Assembly (NCBI GenBank): GCA_022574595.1
Contig: JACZRS010000023.1
Coordinates: forward strand, 1-58,306
Length of the DNA: 58,306 nt
Direction of reading: 5' to 3'
Source: Planctomycetota bacterium
Lineage (GTDB): Bacteria; Planctomycetota; Phycisphaerae; Phycisphaerales; SM1A02
In this document: positions 9,301-18,665 of the stretch, piece by piece
How positions within the stretch are numbered: the stretch's first letter is position 1
How the letters are laid out: each line of letters starts with the position of its first letter
Notes under the pieces: generated by a model
Databases searched by the model: none
Seen by the model: the letters and a program-made list of their open reading frames with translations, nothing else
Told to the model about the DNA's origin: nothing
Translations under genes and position numbers: made by a program

Positions 9301-9595
9301 CTCCACCTGAGCAGACCGCAACATAGTATTCGCTATGGTTATTGGGGTTAACCGCAAAGTCACCTATGCGACCTGACATTAATGCTGGCCCGATGGATCG
9401 AGCCTTAAGCGCAGCGAAAGTTGAAGCAGTTATTTTTTCCGCAACATCTTGAACTTGCTCTTCTGGTTTCAATGCTACAGGTGCTTGTTTTTCTGAATCC
9501 TTAGGCTCAATAGACGTCCGGTCATGAGGCTCTTGGGCGTAAAGCGAGCTACTAGCTATAGCCAAACAAACAGCAAATATGGGTAAACGTTTCAT
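6338..9595 (-). CDS. secreted BNR/Asp-box beta-propeller protein (sortilin/VPS10-like)
   Basis: A 1085-residue exported protein with a Sec signal peptide (MKRLPIFAVCLAIASSSLYAQ). At least eight Asp-box motifs of the form S/T-x-D-x-G-x-x-F/W are visible, such as SIDGGKTFKN, TIDGGKTWQR, STDRGASFQK, SDDRGNSWKT and STDRGQSWEA. This is the layout of the large sialidase-like or VPS10 propellers annotated as glycosyl hydrolase, BNR repeat. The last third adds a beta-sandwich stretch (PGTYTVTI) and a helical tail. No catalytic sialidase residues can be assigned by eye, so the role may be binding or protein quality control outside the cytoplasmic membrane. The ATG is preceded by GGAGAAAGC. Monocistronic. 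Confidence 0.88.
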   Translation of the reverse strand: MKRLPIFAVCLAIASSSLYAQEPHDRTSIEPKDSEKQAPVALKPEEQVQDVAEKITASTFAALKARSIGPALMSGRIGDFAVNPNNHSEYYVAVCSGGVWKTTNNGTTFSPIFDSQGSYSIGCVEIDPSNTNVVWVGTGESNSQRSVSFGDGVYKSIDGGKTFKNMGLHESEHIGMIAIDPRNSDIVYVAAQGPLWRDGGDRGLYKTIDGGKTWQRILHINDDTGANEIHLDPRNSMVLYASTYQRRRRVWTMIDGGPGSGIHKSIDGGKTWAELTKGLPGSDKGKIGLDISPANPDVIYAVVEAKKGQSGFYRSTDRGASFQKRSSQSTSAPMYYNEIICDPHDVDRVYLCDTYLMVTEDGGKTFKNSQGRNRHVDNHALWIDPTNTAHMIVGCDGGVYESFDRTATWQYKANLPITQFYRVSVDNSKPFYFVYGGTQDNATLGGPSRSTNRSMSNEDWFVTVGGDGFETQVDYENPNIVYSQWQYGGLVRHDRLTGENTDIKPRPKPGDEPHVFNWDAPLLISPHSHTRIYFGGRRLYQSDDRGNSWKTISGDLTRGIDRNELEVMGKVQPVDAVAKHENTSFYGSTVALSESPLIEGLIYVGTDDGLIQVTENGGENWRKIDALPGVPHMSYVSCLTASRHDSDTVYATFDNHKNGDFKPYILRSTDRGQSWEAISGDLGKREIVYSIAEDHVKSELLFVGTEFGAYYTLNSGNKWLKIKGLPTISVRDIDIQRRENDLAFATFGRGFYILDDYSPLQSVTTEVLDKDAHIFPIKDALFYIPSGTSRGSQGSSYWTAANPPFGAVFTYHIKKSVETGPKMDSDATSPEYDKLREKDKTRSASVFLTIRDVDGQIVNRINGSTGKGVHRTSWNLRMRGAGRRGGPPVLPGTYTVTISKQVNGEITDLTEPEPFNIVPLARGTFQPEDQAEINAFHKKVVKLYSAVQAAGKALSEAQDQITGIAKAVFNTPDADQTLAHEAHELNNRLKDISLALNGDNLPSRYQEPTLPGIRGQVQFAVSSWNMTAPPTQTQRDAYEYAASEFGEVLEQLRNLIDADLKALHSKLDAAGVNWTPGRLPVWNKE

Positions 9596-9789
9596 GCTTT
9601 CTCCTAGCCCACAATCTACAGAATATTAGTTGAGCCTCTAGGATACAGCCCTTGCTCCTAGAACACTACGCGGAAGTGAATTTCCTTGTCCCTCAAGCTT
9701 CAATAACAGAAAAAAGCGATCTGCAGTGAAACTGGGTTGTGCTTTTATAGGTATATAACTATGTTACTATTTATTAAAAGGATTCTCTA

Positions 9790-11265
9790 ATGCCAAAGTT
9801 TGTTCTTAAAATTGCAGCAGTTTCATCGGCAATGTTGCTCTCCCAGAGCGTTCTTGCAATTGAAGATGTGCAGGACAAGGCTGTTATTGAGGCTGGAATT
9901 AATTATGTTCCGGGCGAAATAATTGTTAAATTCAACCAGCAACCTCAGCAAGCCAGTTTGGCAACTGTCGAGGGTATTCTTGGTCCAAATCGCGTGCAGT
10001 GGAAAATGCCTCACCATGCTCCCTACACCAAAGGCAGGCCAAACGAGCCACATCCACTGAGTTATTTTAGGTTAGTGGTAGTAGACTCTAAATTGGATAT
10101 TGTTTCATTAAGCGAGCAAATCTCAGCCTTGGCGGCGGTTGAATATGCATCGGTTAACAATCGCCCCGAACCAACTCATCTGCCTAATGATCCCTTGTTT
10201 AATCAGCAATGGGCGCATCAGAAGATAAGCTCCGAAGGTGCATGGGATATTTCAACTGGCAGTAACGAAATCATAGTTGGTGTTATCGATACCGGATGTC
10301 TAATTAATCACGAAGATATTCAAGCAAACCTCTGGGTAAATGATGATCCACCCAACGGTATTGATGATGATGGCAACGGTTTTATTGATGACACTTACGG
10401 ATGGAATTTTGTCAACAACAATAATGATATTTCTGATGTTTTTGGTCATGGCACTCAAGTATCAGGCATCGTTGCAGGCAGAATAGATAACGGTCTAGGT
10501 ATTGCTGGCATAGGAAATCTAACTGTTATGACTTCCAAGTGGTGGCATCTATCTGGTGGTGAATTTTCGGCTGCGGAAAGTGTTTACTATGCAATCGATA
10601 ATGGCGCGCATGTGCTTAATCTCAGCCTGGGTTGTCAATGTCTGCTACCAATGCTTGAGGCTGCGGTTAATGATGCACATGCAGCTGGTCTTGTAGTAGT
10701 AGCATCATCAGGAAATTCAGCAACAAGCCAGCCAGCTTATCCAGCAGCATATCCAAATGTTATGGCTGTAGCTGCAATTACTATCAACGACCAGCTTGCA
10801 GGATTTAGTAATTGGGGGCCACATCTCGACGTCGGCGCTCCCAGCCCGAATATTTTAACTGCAAGTAATGCTGGCCCAACCCAATACACCCCTTCATTCG
10901 GCGGTACTTCTGCAGCTGCTCCTCACGTGGCAGGCCTAGCTGGGCTGGTACTATCAGTTGATCCGACACTTACAAATGATGAAGTACGAGCTCTGATTAA
11001 CGAAAATGCTGATGACCTGGGTGCAAAAGGCTTTGATGAATTCTTCGGCAACGGACGCATCAATTCCCAGGCAACTCTTGAAGCTATTAGCTTGTCTTGC
11101 CCAGCAGACTTAGATGGCGATGCTTCTGTAGGAACATCAGATCTTCTAGTACTATTTAGTCTCTGGGGGACAAACCCCGGTGGTCCACCCGACCTGGATG
11201 GTGATGGTGTTGTTAACACTAGTGATATACTAGTGCTGTTTGCAAATTGGGGACCGTGTAAGTAA
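9790..11265 (+). CDS. secreted subtilisin-like serine protease with dockerin-like tail
   Basis: An S8 family peptidase of 491 residues. The signal peptide covers about residues 1-23, a fervidolysin-type propeptide follows (VPGEIIVKF at 40-48), and the catalytic domain carries D167 (GVIDTG), H220 (GHGTQVSGIVAG), oxyanion N309 and S374 (GGTSAAAPHVAG). A calcium-binding-like loop (NGIDDDGNGFIDD) lies just after the first catalytic segment. The last 55 residues form two repeats resembling dockerin type I motifs and end in LVLFANWGPCK. The same tail ends two other secreted proteins in this window, suggesting a shared surface-attachment or folding role (inference). Confidence 0.95.
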   Translation: MPKFVLKIAAVSSAMLLSQSVLAIEDVQDKAVIEAGINYVPGEIIVKFNQQPQQASLATVEGILGPNRVQWKMPHHAPYTKGRPNEPHPLSYFRLVVVDSKLDIVSLSEQISALAAVEYASVNNRPEPTHLPNDPLFNQQWAHQKISSEGAWDISTGSNEIIVGVIDTGCLINHEDIQANLWVNDDPPNGIDDDGNGFIDDTYGWNFVNNNNDISDVFGHGTQVSGIVAGRIDNGLGIAGIGNLTVMTSKWWHLSGGEFSAAESVYYAIDNGAHVLNLSLGCQCLLPMLEAAVNDAHAAGLVVVASSGNSATSQPAYPAAYPNVMAVAAITINDQLAGFSNWGPHLDVGAPSPNILTASNAGPTQYTPSFGGTSAAAPHVAGLAGLVLSVDPTLTNDEVRALINENADDLGAKGFDEFFGNGRINSQATLEAISLSCPADLDGDASVGTSDLLVLFSLWGTNPGGPPDLDGDGVVNTSDILVLFANWGPCK

Positions 11266-11306
11266 GAAGGCACTGGAAGCTAATCACTAGTACTTAACCA
11301 CCGACG

Positions 11307-11367
11307 CCCTTGGATAACAATCCATGGGTTGATTTTGAAGATGGCATCAAGGCAACAAGGCATCAAG
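11307..11367. repeat. GGAT-N4-ATCC hairpin plus GCATCAAGG tandem repeat
   Basis: A hairpin (11307-11315 with 11320-11328, loop AACA, one T-T mismatch) belongs to a family also found near 15399, 27030, 28493 and 44149. It is followed at 11344-11367 by an imperfect tandem of the 9-mer GCATCAAGG, which recurs near 27000, 28452, 42146 and 48669. Confidence 0.7.
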
Positions 11368-11528
11368 AAGCAGCCTCGGCTAATACCTAAAGCTACAAAT
11401 TGAGACTCAGATTCACTAATTAGTAGCCTTTTTTCTTAATTAACCCTGAGCAATTACGCAGGGTTCTTGACGGGGGGAGGCAGCAGTTGTTAACCTTTAT
11501 ATGTACCTTTATTTTTAAGGAGAATGAA

Positions 11529-14102
11529 GTGAGTACAACACTGCATCAAAGATCTATCGTTAGGCTAACTGTCCTAGTCGCATTTACGTTGGCATTCGGG
11601 TTTGCATCGGTTGCTGAGGCTCAACGCGGGCCTGGAAGAGGTGGTGGTCGAGGTGGTGGCGAGAGGCAAGCGGAAAAGTCAGGCGATAAGGGTGATAAGA
11701 AAGACAAGATCAAACCATACGATGAAGTGATAACCGATAAGGCCCAAACCAAACGCGGGCTATTTCATGTACATACCATTGATGACGATCTCTATTACGA
11801 AATACCCTTAGATGCATTTGACAAGGACATGCTATGGGTTACTTCAGTTGCCCAGACGACCGCTGGATCATCCTACGCAGGTATGCCCGCTGGTGAGAGG
11901 GTTGTCCGATGGGAAATGCGAGGCGAAAAGGTGCTGCTTCGTGATGTGCGCTATGGCATCCGGGCCGATACTGATGATCCAATTGCAGATGCGGTTAAAG
12001 CATCAAATCTTGCGCCGATCATTAAGGTATTTCCAGTTAAAGCTTATGGCACGGACAAGAAGCCGGTGATTAAGGTCACGGATTTGTTCACCAAAGATGT
12101 CGCTGAGTTCAGCGCCAAGCGAACACTGAATGCTGGTAATATGGATAGCGGCCGCTCGTTTATTGAGCAGGTCAAAGCTTTCCCGCATAATATCGAGATC
12201 AAGGTGCTGGCCACGTATAAGCCGTCATCAAGTGATGACAGCCGTAGCAGCGGCAGCAGCCGACGCCGAGGCCCCGCCACCAGCGGTATCACCGCCATGA
12301 TCCATCACAGCATGGTTAAGCTACCTGATAACCCCATGAAGCCAAGGCGACATGACTCGCGGGTCGGGTTCTTCAGCGTACGCTTCGTTGATTTTGCGGA
12401 TGACAAGAACCATGAGGCAGAAACTGTTAGATACATAACTCGCTGGCGCTTGGAAAAAAAGGACAGTGAAGCGGAGCTTTCTGATCCGGTTAAGCCCATT
12501 GTTTTTTACGTCGGTCGTGGTACGCCCCAGAAGTGGAAATCCTACGTAAAGGCTGGGATAGAAGATTGGCAGCCGGCCTTTGAAGCGGCGGGGTTTAGTA
12601 ACGCCATTCTAGGCGAGTACGCGCCTGATCCTGCGGACGATCCAGAATGGGACGCAGAAGATGCACGTATCTCTACAATTCGTTGGCTCCCAGCCAGCAT
12701 CAAGAACGCCTTTGGCCCGCACGTTAGCGATCCACGTACTGGCGAAATCCTTGAAGCCGATGTTCGCATGTATCACAATATTCAGAAACTCGTGCGCGAT
12801 TGGTACTTTGTACAAGCAGCGGCTGTCGATGAACGAGCACAAAAACTTCCAATGCCTGATGATTTAATTGGTGAGTTGATTCGTTTTGTCGTGGCGCACG
12901 AAGTCGGCCATTCGCTTGGTTTTCCACACAATATGAAAGCATCATCGAGCTATACCATCGAGCAACTGCGTGATGCTGAGTGGGTTAAAAATAACGGCAC
13001 AGCTCCATCAATCATGGACTACGCACGCTTTAACTATGTTGCGCAGCCGGGCGATGGCGCAGGCCTGCTTCCTGCGGTTGGTCCCTATGATTATTTTGCT
13101 GCCGAGTGGGGATATCGTCAATTTGCTGATGATGCAGATGAGAAAGCTGAGCTGGAAGCGCTTGCTAAGAAACAGATCAGTGAGCCTATGTTCCGCTATG
13201 GTGGCGGCGGTGATCCGACCGCACAAACCGAGGATCTTTCCAACCAAGCTGTTAAAGCTACTGAGCTAGGTCTAAAGAACCTTGAGCGCATCGCAGCACT
13301 AATTGTTGATGCAACATCCACTGAAGGTGAGGACTATCACCTGCTTGACAATATGTATAACGAATTGTTTAGCCAGTGGAATCGCGAGATGGGACACGTT
13401 GCAAACGTAGTTGGTGGTGTGGAGCAAATCAATCTCTACTACGGCGATGCCGATCAGCGATTCTTCCCACTTGATGCTGATTATCAGCGACAAGCAGTTG
13501 GATTTCTTGTCGAAAACGCATTGCGCACGCCAGTGAAATTTATATCGCCGGATATTACTTTGCGTTTAACTGCTGAAGGTGTAGCAAGCCGTGTGCTTAG
13601 TGCGCAAAGTCGTCTGCTAAGAACGCTGGTTAATAGTCGTCGAATCAATCGCATGGCTGAGCACGCTGAGAGAGAAGGATACGATGCATATACGCCGACT
13701 GAATTGCTGGCAGATCTGCGCAATGGCCTTTATAGCGAACTAAGTGATCAGCCAATAGATGTTGATGTTTATCGCCGAAACTTGCAGCGAACATATATTG
13801 ATATGCTGGGCAAGATGATCGAAAATCCTAGTGCCAGCTCGGATCTTCCTGCCCTTGCGCGTGCTGAACTTCAAGCGATCAAGAAGGCAATTGCATCGAG
13901 TGATTCTAATGCTGCTGCCAATGAAGTTGTCAAGGCGCACTTAGTTGATTTAACTGCTCGCATTGAAGCAGCGCTCGACCACCGTGCAACACGCAGAGCT
14001 TCAGCAGCGCCAGCCGCGCAAACTGGAAGGCGTAGAGGCGCAGAAGAAGATCCGTTATACAAGAGTTGGTGTTCGCAGCCACTTGAACAACACGATCACT
14101 AA
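11529..14102 (+). CDS. secreted zinc metalloprotease, DUF5117/DUF4953-like
   Basis: An exported zinc protease of 857 residues. I choose the GTG at 11529 because AAGGAG lies six bases upstream and the protein then begins with a clean signal peptide ending in ASVAEAQR; an in-frame ATG at 11487 adds 14 residues before this site and lacks a ribosome-binding site. A low-complexity Gly/Arg/Lys stretch follows the signal. The zinc site is HEVGHSLGFPHN with H457, E458, H461 and H467, the metzincin pattern HExxHxxGxxH. Large bacterial proteins of this type are annotated as DUF5117/DUF4953 zinc-dependent metalloproteases and probably degrade protein in the periplasm or outside the cell. Confidence 0.9.
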   Translation: MSTTLHQRSIVRLTVLVAFTLAFGFASVAEAQRGPGRGGGRGGGERQAEKSGDKGDKKDKIKPYDEVITDKAQTKRGLFHVHTIDDDLYYEIPLDAFDKDMLWVTSVAQTTAGSSYAGMPAGERVVRWEMRGEKVLLRDVRYGIRADTDDPIADAVKASNLAPIIKVFPVKAYGTDKKPVIKVTDLFTKDVAEFSAKRTLNAGNMDSGRSFIEQVKAFPHNIEIKVLATYKPSSSDDSRSSGSSRRRGPATSGITAMIHHSMVKLPDNPMKPRRHDSRVGFFSVRFVDFADDKNHEAETVRYITRWRLEKKDSEAELSDPVKPIVFYVGRGTPQKWKSYVKAGIEDWQPAFEAAGFSNAILGEYAPDPADDPEWDAEDARISTIRWLPASIKNAFGPHVSDPRTGEILEADVRMYHNIQKLVRDWYFVQAAAVDERAQKLPMPDDLIGELIRFVVAHEVGHSLGFPHNMKASSSYTIEQLRDAEWVKNNGTAPSIMDYARFNYVAQPGDGAGLLPAVGPYDYFAAEWGYRQFADDADEKAELEALAKKQISEPMFRYGGGGDPTAQTEDLSNQAVKATELGLKNLERIAALIVDATSTEGEDYHLLDNMYNELFSQWNREMGHVANVVGGVEQINLYYGDADQRFFPLDADYQRQAVGFLVENALRTPVKFISPDITLRLTAEGVASRVLSAQSRLLRTLVNSRRINRMAEHAEREGYDAYTPTELLADLRNGLYSELSDQPIDVDVYRRNLQRTYIDMLGKMIENPSASSDLPALARAELQAIKKAIASSDSNAAANEVVKAHLVDLTARIEAALDHRATRRASAAPAAQTGRRRGAEEDPLYKSWCSQPLEQHDH

Positions 14103-14107
14103 ATTAA

Positions 14108-14137
14108 GAGGCGTGGTCACTTAAGTGACCACGCCTC
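14108..14137. terminator. bidirectional terminator, perfect 15-bp dyad
   Basis: Positions 14108-14122 and 14123-14137 form a perfect 15-bp palindrome between the convergent metalloprotease and PHP-lipoprotein genes. There is no long T tract, but a GC-rich dyad of this length between two stop codons fits termination of both transcripts. Confidence 0.7.
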
Positions 14138-14142
14138 GTTAG

Positions 14143-15357
14143 TTAATTGTGTTTAGCCGCAGGCCCAAGCACAGGCTGCACCCACGCCATCTCCATGTCA
14201 CCCTCTGCAAATGGGTTAGGATGTTTGCGCGAAGAAGTTATCCGTGCACGAACGTAAAGCTCATCGCCTTTCATTTTATACTTTGGCTTCAAATCGTTTG
14301 TGCAGGCTAGAACTTCGCCTACCTCAATTACCTCGCCGTCAACCAAACGAGAGCCTAGAAAATCGGTTCTATAAGTCACGCCATCTTCTGGGACTATGCT
14401 AAGGCTAATAGACCGGCTGCTGGACTTGATTTTCTTCAGTTTCACACCGGTGGAAGCATAAAACTCCCCATTGCGCATAGCCTTTACAATAGAATCGGCT
14501 GTGAGTTTGTTTGATTTCACCCATACCCAGCCGCGTCCGGGTTGTGATGTTTTCCCCTTACCATGGTGATTGTGTGTGTCATCCGTGGCTAGCCCATAAA
14601 GCAATCCAAGATCGAGATCGGTCAATCGAAGTGTCAGCGCGATATCCCACATTTTGTCAGCGCTTGGTGTGTTCTCATCGCCATTGGTTAATACACCGCG
14701 GTGTCCGTTGTAAACTTCAAAGAAGCGTTCGCCTTTTATTCTTGCGATTGTTTGGGCATTGATTGCATGCCCCATATTGGGATGATTAATATGAGCAAAC
14801 ATCGGCTGATTGAATCGTTTAGATTGTTCTATAACCGCGTCAAAATTTCGTTGAATTGTGTCTAGTACCGAGTCGCCATGTTGAGGCGGGATAAGCTCAT
14901 TGATATTTACTGCGTTAATATGAACTGCTGCGCGCTCAAAACTATCCGTGATCTCCTCGCCTTGGATCATTATAAACTTACCATTAATTTCAAACTTATC
15001 GCGCAGTTGCGGCAACGTTTTTAGTAGCATTTCTCTTGTGCCATCGATATCTCGCTTCACTACCCAAACAGGCCCAAAGCGTTTTTCAAGATCCTCAATA
15101 TGTTCATCAAGTAACGGCCTCCAATCGTCTCTCCCAATTGGATACCATTTTTCACCATGTGAAAGTATGTTGTGATCAGATAAAACGAGAAAGTTGTAAT
15201 TATGATTCACATACCAATCAACCACATGCTCAGGTGCAGCATTCCCATCGGACCAGTACGTATGCGTGTGGGTATTACCCTTGTACCAATGTGAGCAGCC
15301 GCTAAGCAGGCTGCAAGTAAGAAGTGAAAATACTGTAATGGTTATCTTGTTTTTCAT
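14143..15357 (-). CDS. PHP-domain lipoprotein (CehA/McbA-like metallohydrolase)
   Basis: A 404-residue predicted lipoprotein. From the ATG at 15357 the signal peptide ends in the lipobox LLSG-C21; an in-frame ATG 33 bases further upstream would put 11 residues before it and is less likely. The PHP signature follows at once: NTHTHTYWSDG with H30 and H32, then LVLSDHN, ITDSFERAAVHINAVN, and LATDDTHNHHG. These residues bind two or three metal ions in the PHP phosphoesterase fold. Secreted PHP proteins of the CehA/McbA type hydrolyse phosphoesters or carbamates; the substrate here is unknown. It ends against a bidirectional terminator. Confidence 0.88.
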   Translation of the reverse strand: MKNKITITVFSLLTCSLLSGCSHWYKGNTHTHTYWSDGNAAPEHVVDWYVNHNYNFLVLSDHNILSHGEKWYPIGRDDWRPLLDEHIEDLEKRFGPVWVVKRDIDGTREMLLKTLPQLRDKFEINGKFIMIQGEEITDSFERAAVHINAVNINELIPPQHGDSVLDTIQRNFDAVIEQSKRFNQPMFAHINHPNMGHAINAQTIARIKGERFFEVYNGHRGVLTNGDENTPSADKMWDIALTLRLTDLDLGLLYGLATDDTHNHHGKGKTSQPGRGWVWVKSNKLTADSIVKAMRNGEFYASTGVKLKKIKSSSRSISLSIVPEDGVTYRTDFLGSRLVDGEVIEVGEVLACTNDLKPKYKMKGDELYVRARITSSRKHPNPFAEGDMEMAWVQPVLGPAAKHN

Positions 15358-15393
15358 TGCTGCATTGTAGTAGAAATGTGAGCAAATCAAAGT

Positions 15394-15420
15394 AAAAACC
15401 CACGGATTGGTATCCGTGGG
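15394..15420 (-). terminator. Rho-independent terminator of the superoxide dismutase gene
   Basis: A 9-bp stem (15399-15407 with 15412-15420, loop TGGT) followed on the minus strand by a run of five T. It belongs to the GGAT-N4-ATCC hairpin family found elsewhere in intergenic DNA of this window, which suggests that these hairpins can serve as terminators. Confidence 0.8.
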
Positions 15421-15448
15421 CCTCAGGGGGATTATTACTAATTATTGC

Positions 15449-16099
15449 TTATACCGCTGCTAGTGATTTTGCCTTGGCAAAGCGTTCAGCAACTGCGGAC
15501 CAATTCACAACATTCCAGAACGCAGCAATATAATCTGGACGACGGTTTTGATAATTCAGATAGTAAGCATGCTCCCAAACATCAAGGCCAAGGATAGGCG
15601 TGCCGGGGCAATCGCAAACACCTTTCATAGTTGGATTATCCTGATTGGCTGTTGAGCAAACACAAAGCGAACCATTTTCGCCAACGGTTAACCAGGCCCA
15701 GCCAGAGCCGAAACGAGTAGTAGCGGCGTTAGCAAACTTTGTCTTAAAATCTTCAAACGATCCGCAGCAGTCATTGATAGCTTGGTCTAATTCTCCATCA
15801 GGCTCACCGCCGCCCCCATTTCCCGCAGGCGCCATGATCGTCCAGAACAAACTGTGGTTGAAGTGGCCGCCCCCGTTGTTACGAACTGCACCACGTATTT
15901 TTTCAGGTACAGCATCTAAGTTAGAAACCAATTCTTCAATTGACTTGGATTCTAAATCGGAGTTGCCAGCAATTGCATCATTTAGTTTGGTGATGTAAGC
16001 GTTGTGATGTTTGCCGTGATGAATCTGCATGGTCTTTGAGTCAATATGAGGTTCCAAGGCCTCATGTGCATAAGGTAGATCTGGAAGTGTAAAAGCCAT
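15449..16099 (-). CDS. sodA: superoxide dismutase, Mn-type Fe/Mn family
   Basis: Converts superoxide to oxygen and hydrogen peroxide. The 216-residue product from the ATG at 16099 (preceded by GGAGAAC) matches the family length. Metal ligands are H27, H82, D173 and H177 (motif DVWEHAYY). The pocket residues [11 protein letters not shown] and TANQDNP match the Mn-specific pattern, in which the active-site glutamine comes from the C-terminal domain. No signal peptide is seen, so it is cytoplasmic. In-frame upstream codons would add 23 residues without family support. An insert with three cysteines (LCVCS, VCDCPG) near residues 146-164 is unusual for this enzyme. Confidence 0.96.
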   Translation of the reverse strand: MAFTLPDLPYAHEALEPHIDSKTMQIHHGKHHNAYITKLNDAIAGNSDLESKSIEELVSNLDAVPEKIRGAVRNNGGGHFNHSLFWTIMAPAGNGGGGEPDGELDQAINDCCGSFEDFKTKFANAATTRFGSGWAWLTVGENGSLCVCSTANQDNPTMKGVCDCPGTPILGLDVWEHAYYLNYQNRRPDYIAAFWNVVNWSAVAERFAKAKSLAAV

Positions 16100-16349
16100 T
16101 AGTGTTCTCCTTACTAAGGCCGAGATGGACTCGGCGTATCTTTTTAAGCATATCCCTCTTGCCTCCAAGGGCGGTACTTAGTCCATTGCGAGGTATTCTA
16201 GCATGAAATCGCATCGATTTGGTGCTCTGGGCTAATGAAATCATCCAGCAAGCCGGAATTGGACGATCACCCCCTTGGTGAGTCCACAGTGCCAATGGTA
16301 GTATTAGAAGCTAGTTCGCTAGAAGCGAGGCCTATCAGGAGGTGATTTC

Positions 16350-17771
16350 ATGGGCAAGTCAGAAAAACACACGATCGTTGAGGGTGTGGATTTTTCACAG
16401 GTCTTAGCATTTCCTAAGATTTTGCGAGCGATCACAATGAGCTTTGCGCCAGGACGCTTGGCGCTAGGTCTGTTAATGGTCGTTGCGATTTTGACTGCTG
16501 GTCGGATCTGGGATGGGGTGACTACGCCAACCGTTCACCCAGATGGTTTAATGCGTGGCAAGTGGACCGAAGTAGACCAAGCCCGCGCTCAACCGATTCT
16601 GAGAATTGCATTACAGCGATATGTGGACAAGGACAATTTGCCACAGGGTGATCCTGCAGAGTGGGACCTAAAAGCTAGCGATGTTCTAATTCAGGTGCGC
16701 GATGGGTATGAAGCTAAACGCGCAGCTGTTGAAGGTGATGAAATCCCAGCATCATTAGCAGAAGAACACTTCCTATCAACAATTCAGATAATCCAAACAT
16801 ATCAGCCTCTCGGTGTTTTCGAAGCTACTGCAGAGCATGTCAGCTCTGGATTTGCTGAGACAATGTACGCAATAGTATTGCTCGAACCCAGTACTTTAAT
16901 GCTTGAAGCAAGTGAACTTTTTCTATCAACACCTTCTACGTTATGGAGCGATTACAAACTCTTCACGATTGTATTTGCAATTATCCTGGTGCTTGTCCTG
17001 GGTATTGGTGGGGGGACACTATCAAGATTATGTGCCTGCGAAATAGCAACAAACCAAAGGATTCGTTTGAATGATGGCGTTGATTTTGCGATAAGCAGTT
17101 GGAGGCCGTTGATAGTTTCGCTTGTTCTGCCACTGTTAATCGCAGTCATTCTCTACCTGGTACTAATGGCTGGCGGTTGGTTATTAACACTGCCATTCCT
17201 TGATGTACTAGGTGGTCTGCTCTACCCCATAGCGCTGCTGTTAGGTTTCGGCATAACATTCTTACTAATCGGTTACGCATTTGGTTTTAGTTTGCTAGTA
17301 CCTGCTGTTGCTTGTGAAAAATGTGATGCAGCGGATGCCCAGCAGCGTGCATATCACTATTTCTTAACTAAGCCCCTGCACTTGATAGGCTATGGTTTTG
17401 TCGCTTTAATAGGTCTGGCTGTGGGTTTTATCATCGTAAGTAACGTCGGTGAAATGCTGCTAAATATCACATCTGCAGCTGTTGGTACGTGGTCAAACAA
17501 TCCAGCCTTTGCTGCGAGTCAGTCAGCTTCCGAAGCAATTGCATTATCCTGGCACAGTGAGTTTGCAAGCTCCATGGTATCCTTTTGGAGCGCAATAGTG
17601 GGCTACCTGGTAGCTGGCTATGTATTTGCAAACTTCTACAGCGCATCAACAATAGTCTACATGCTAATGCGGCGTGCATGTGACAAGCAGGAACTTACCG
17701 AGGTGTGGCAACAAGGCCACATCCCAAGTAGCGCAGTGTCAGACCCTCTTGAGCGGGATGAAGTTATCTGA
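16350..17771 (+). CDS. multi-spanning membrane protein, unknown function
   Basis: A 473-residue inner-membrane protein with a near-perfect ribosome-binding site (AGGAGGTG seven bases before ATG). Hydrophobic segments lie near residues 35-52, 205-225, 252-280, 285-320, 347-372 and 410-440. Between the first and second spans lies a polar region of about 150 residues that would face one side of the membrane. I recognise no catalytic motif or transporter signature. It overlaps no neighbour and is convergent with the DUF2617-like gene, ending 24 bp from its stop. Confidence 0.85.
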   Translation: MGKSEKHTIVEGVDFSQVLAFPKILRAITMSFAPGRLALGLLMVVAILTAGRIWDGVTTPTVHPDGLMRGKWTEVDQARAQPILRIALQRYVDKDNLPQGDPAEWDLKASDVLIQVRDGYEAKRAAVEGDEIPASLAEEHFLSTIQIIQTYQPLGVFEATAEHVSSGFAETMYAIVLLEPSTLMLEASELFLSTPSTLWSDYKLFTIVFAIILVLVLGIGGGTLSRLCACEIATNQRIRLNDGVDFAISSWRPLIVSLVLPLLIAVILYLVLMAGGWLLTLPFLDVLGGLLYPIALLLGFGITFLLIGYAFGFSLLVPAVACEKCDAADAQQRAYHYFLTKPLHLIGYGFVALIGLAVGFIIVSNVGEMLLNITSAAVGTWSNNPAFAASQSASEAIALSWHSEFASSMVSFWSAIVGYLVAGYVFANFYSASTIVYMLMRRACDKQELTEVWQQGHIPSSAVSDPLERDEVI

Positions 17772-17795
17772 AAATTGCGTTTATGCAGCTAAAGA

Positions 17796-18431
17796 TTATT
17801 TCTTGATTGCGACTGTCTTTTCGCTATCGTTGGATTCGCTCTTGCTGTCACTATCAGCATCACCATCTCCATCTTCATTATTCACCTCATCAGAAACCTG
17901 GAAGATAGATTGTGTTCGCAAGACCAGACCACAGTCGCTGCGCAAATGATAAGACTGTACGTGCAATTCATCATTAAATCGTTGCATATCTACTAGAGAC
18001 ATATTAGGTTTACCAGTGTGGTCATCCCAGACAGACATTAGAGTTTGGCCTTCGCTCCCATGCTCAAGCATTTCCCGGTATGTGCCCAGGTAAAGGTGGT
18101 CGGTAAGGATTTCAGTTTGGATGGAAGTCATATAGATCACATGATCGCCGAACTTTGCTTCATGATCTCTCTCTCCTGCACAAGGCAGCTTAGTAGCAAG
18201 CCCACGATCAGGTAGATTTTCAGCATCCTCACAAACAATCTCTACTATGCAAGTTTCATCGTGCTGGAACCGCAAAGCATGGCCACCGCGAAAAATCCAA
18301 GCTTCAAATTCATATTCGCCATATTCAATTCGGTGCCTGCTCTCAATGCCAAAAAACTCCGGATGGAGAGCATTTTTATAGACAAGCATGTTGTAGGCCT
18401 GAAGGCTAGACGCTTTTGTTGAAAGATTCAT
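17796..18431 (-). CDS. DUF2617-like protein
   Basis: A cytoplasmic protein of 211 residues (start at 18431, MNLSTKASSL; an upstream ATG at 18479 would add 16). The core, with LQAYNMLVYKNALHPEFF, a central strand-rich part, and the end HVQSYHLRSDCGLVLRTQSIFQV, follows what I remember of planctomycete DUF2617 proteins, a family of unknown function. The last 35 residues are an acidic low-complexity tail (Asp, Ser, Glu, Lys) that looks disordered. No active site is evident. Confidence 0.7.
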   Translation of the reverse strand: MNLSTKASSLQAYNMLVYKNALHPEFFGIESRHRIEYGEYEFEAWIFRGGHALRFQHDETCIVEIVCEDAENLPDRGLATKLPCAGERDHEAKFGDHVIYMTSIQTEILTDHLYLGTYREMLEHGSEGQTLMSVWDDHTGKPNMSLVDMQRFNDELHVQSYHLRSDCGLVLRTQSIFQVSDEVNNEDGDGDADSDSKSESNDSEKTVAIKK

Positions 18432-18665
18432 AAACCACCCTAGAAAATAAAAGGAGAACGAATCTTTCTCCGCCTCCACCCTTGGGCTTGCATTGTTGCG
18501 GATACCGCTGCAAAGGCAACCTAAATCCCCAAATATTTTGAGAGTGGAGAAGCAAGACGGCAGGGGCCGATCTACTGAAATTGGTTGTGGTAATTGATAA
18601 ATGCCCCATATTTGGGGGTGTAAAGACGGTTTTTGATTGCCATCTTAGGAACATAACAGTACGCT

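Noticed and set aside
14107-14140. Perfect palindrome as a transposon end or protein-binding site
   Set aside because: Its place between two convergent stop codons and the absence of other copies in the window make a bidirectional terminator the simpler reading.
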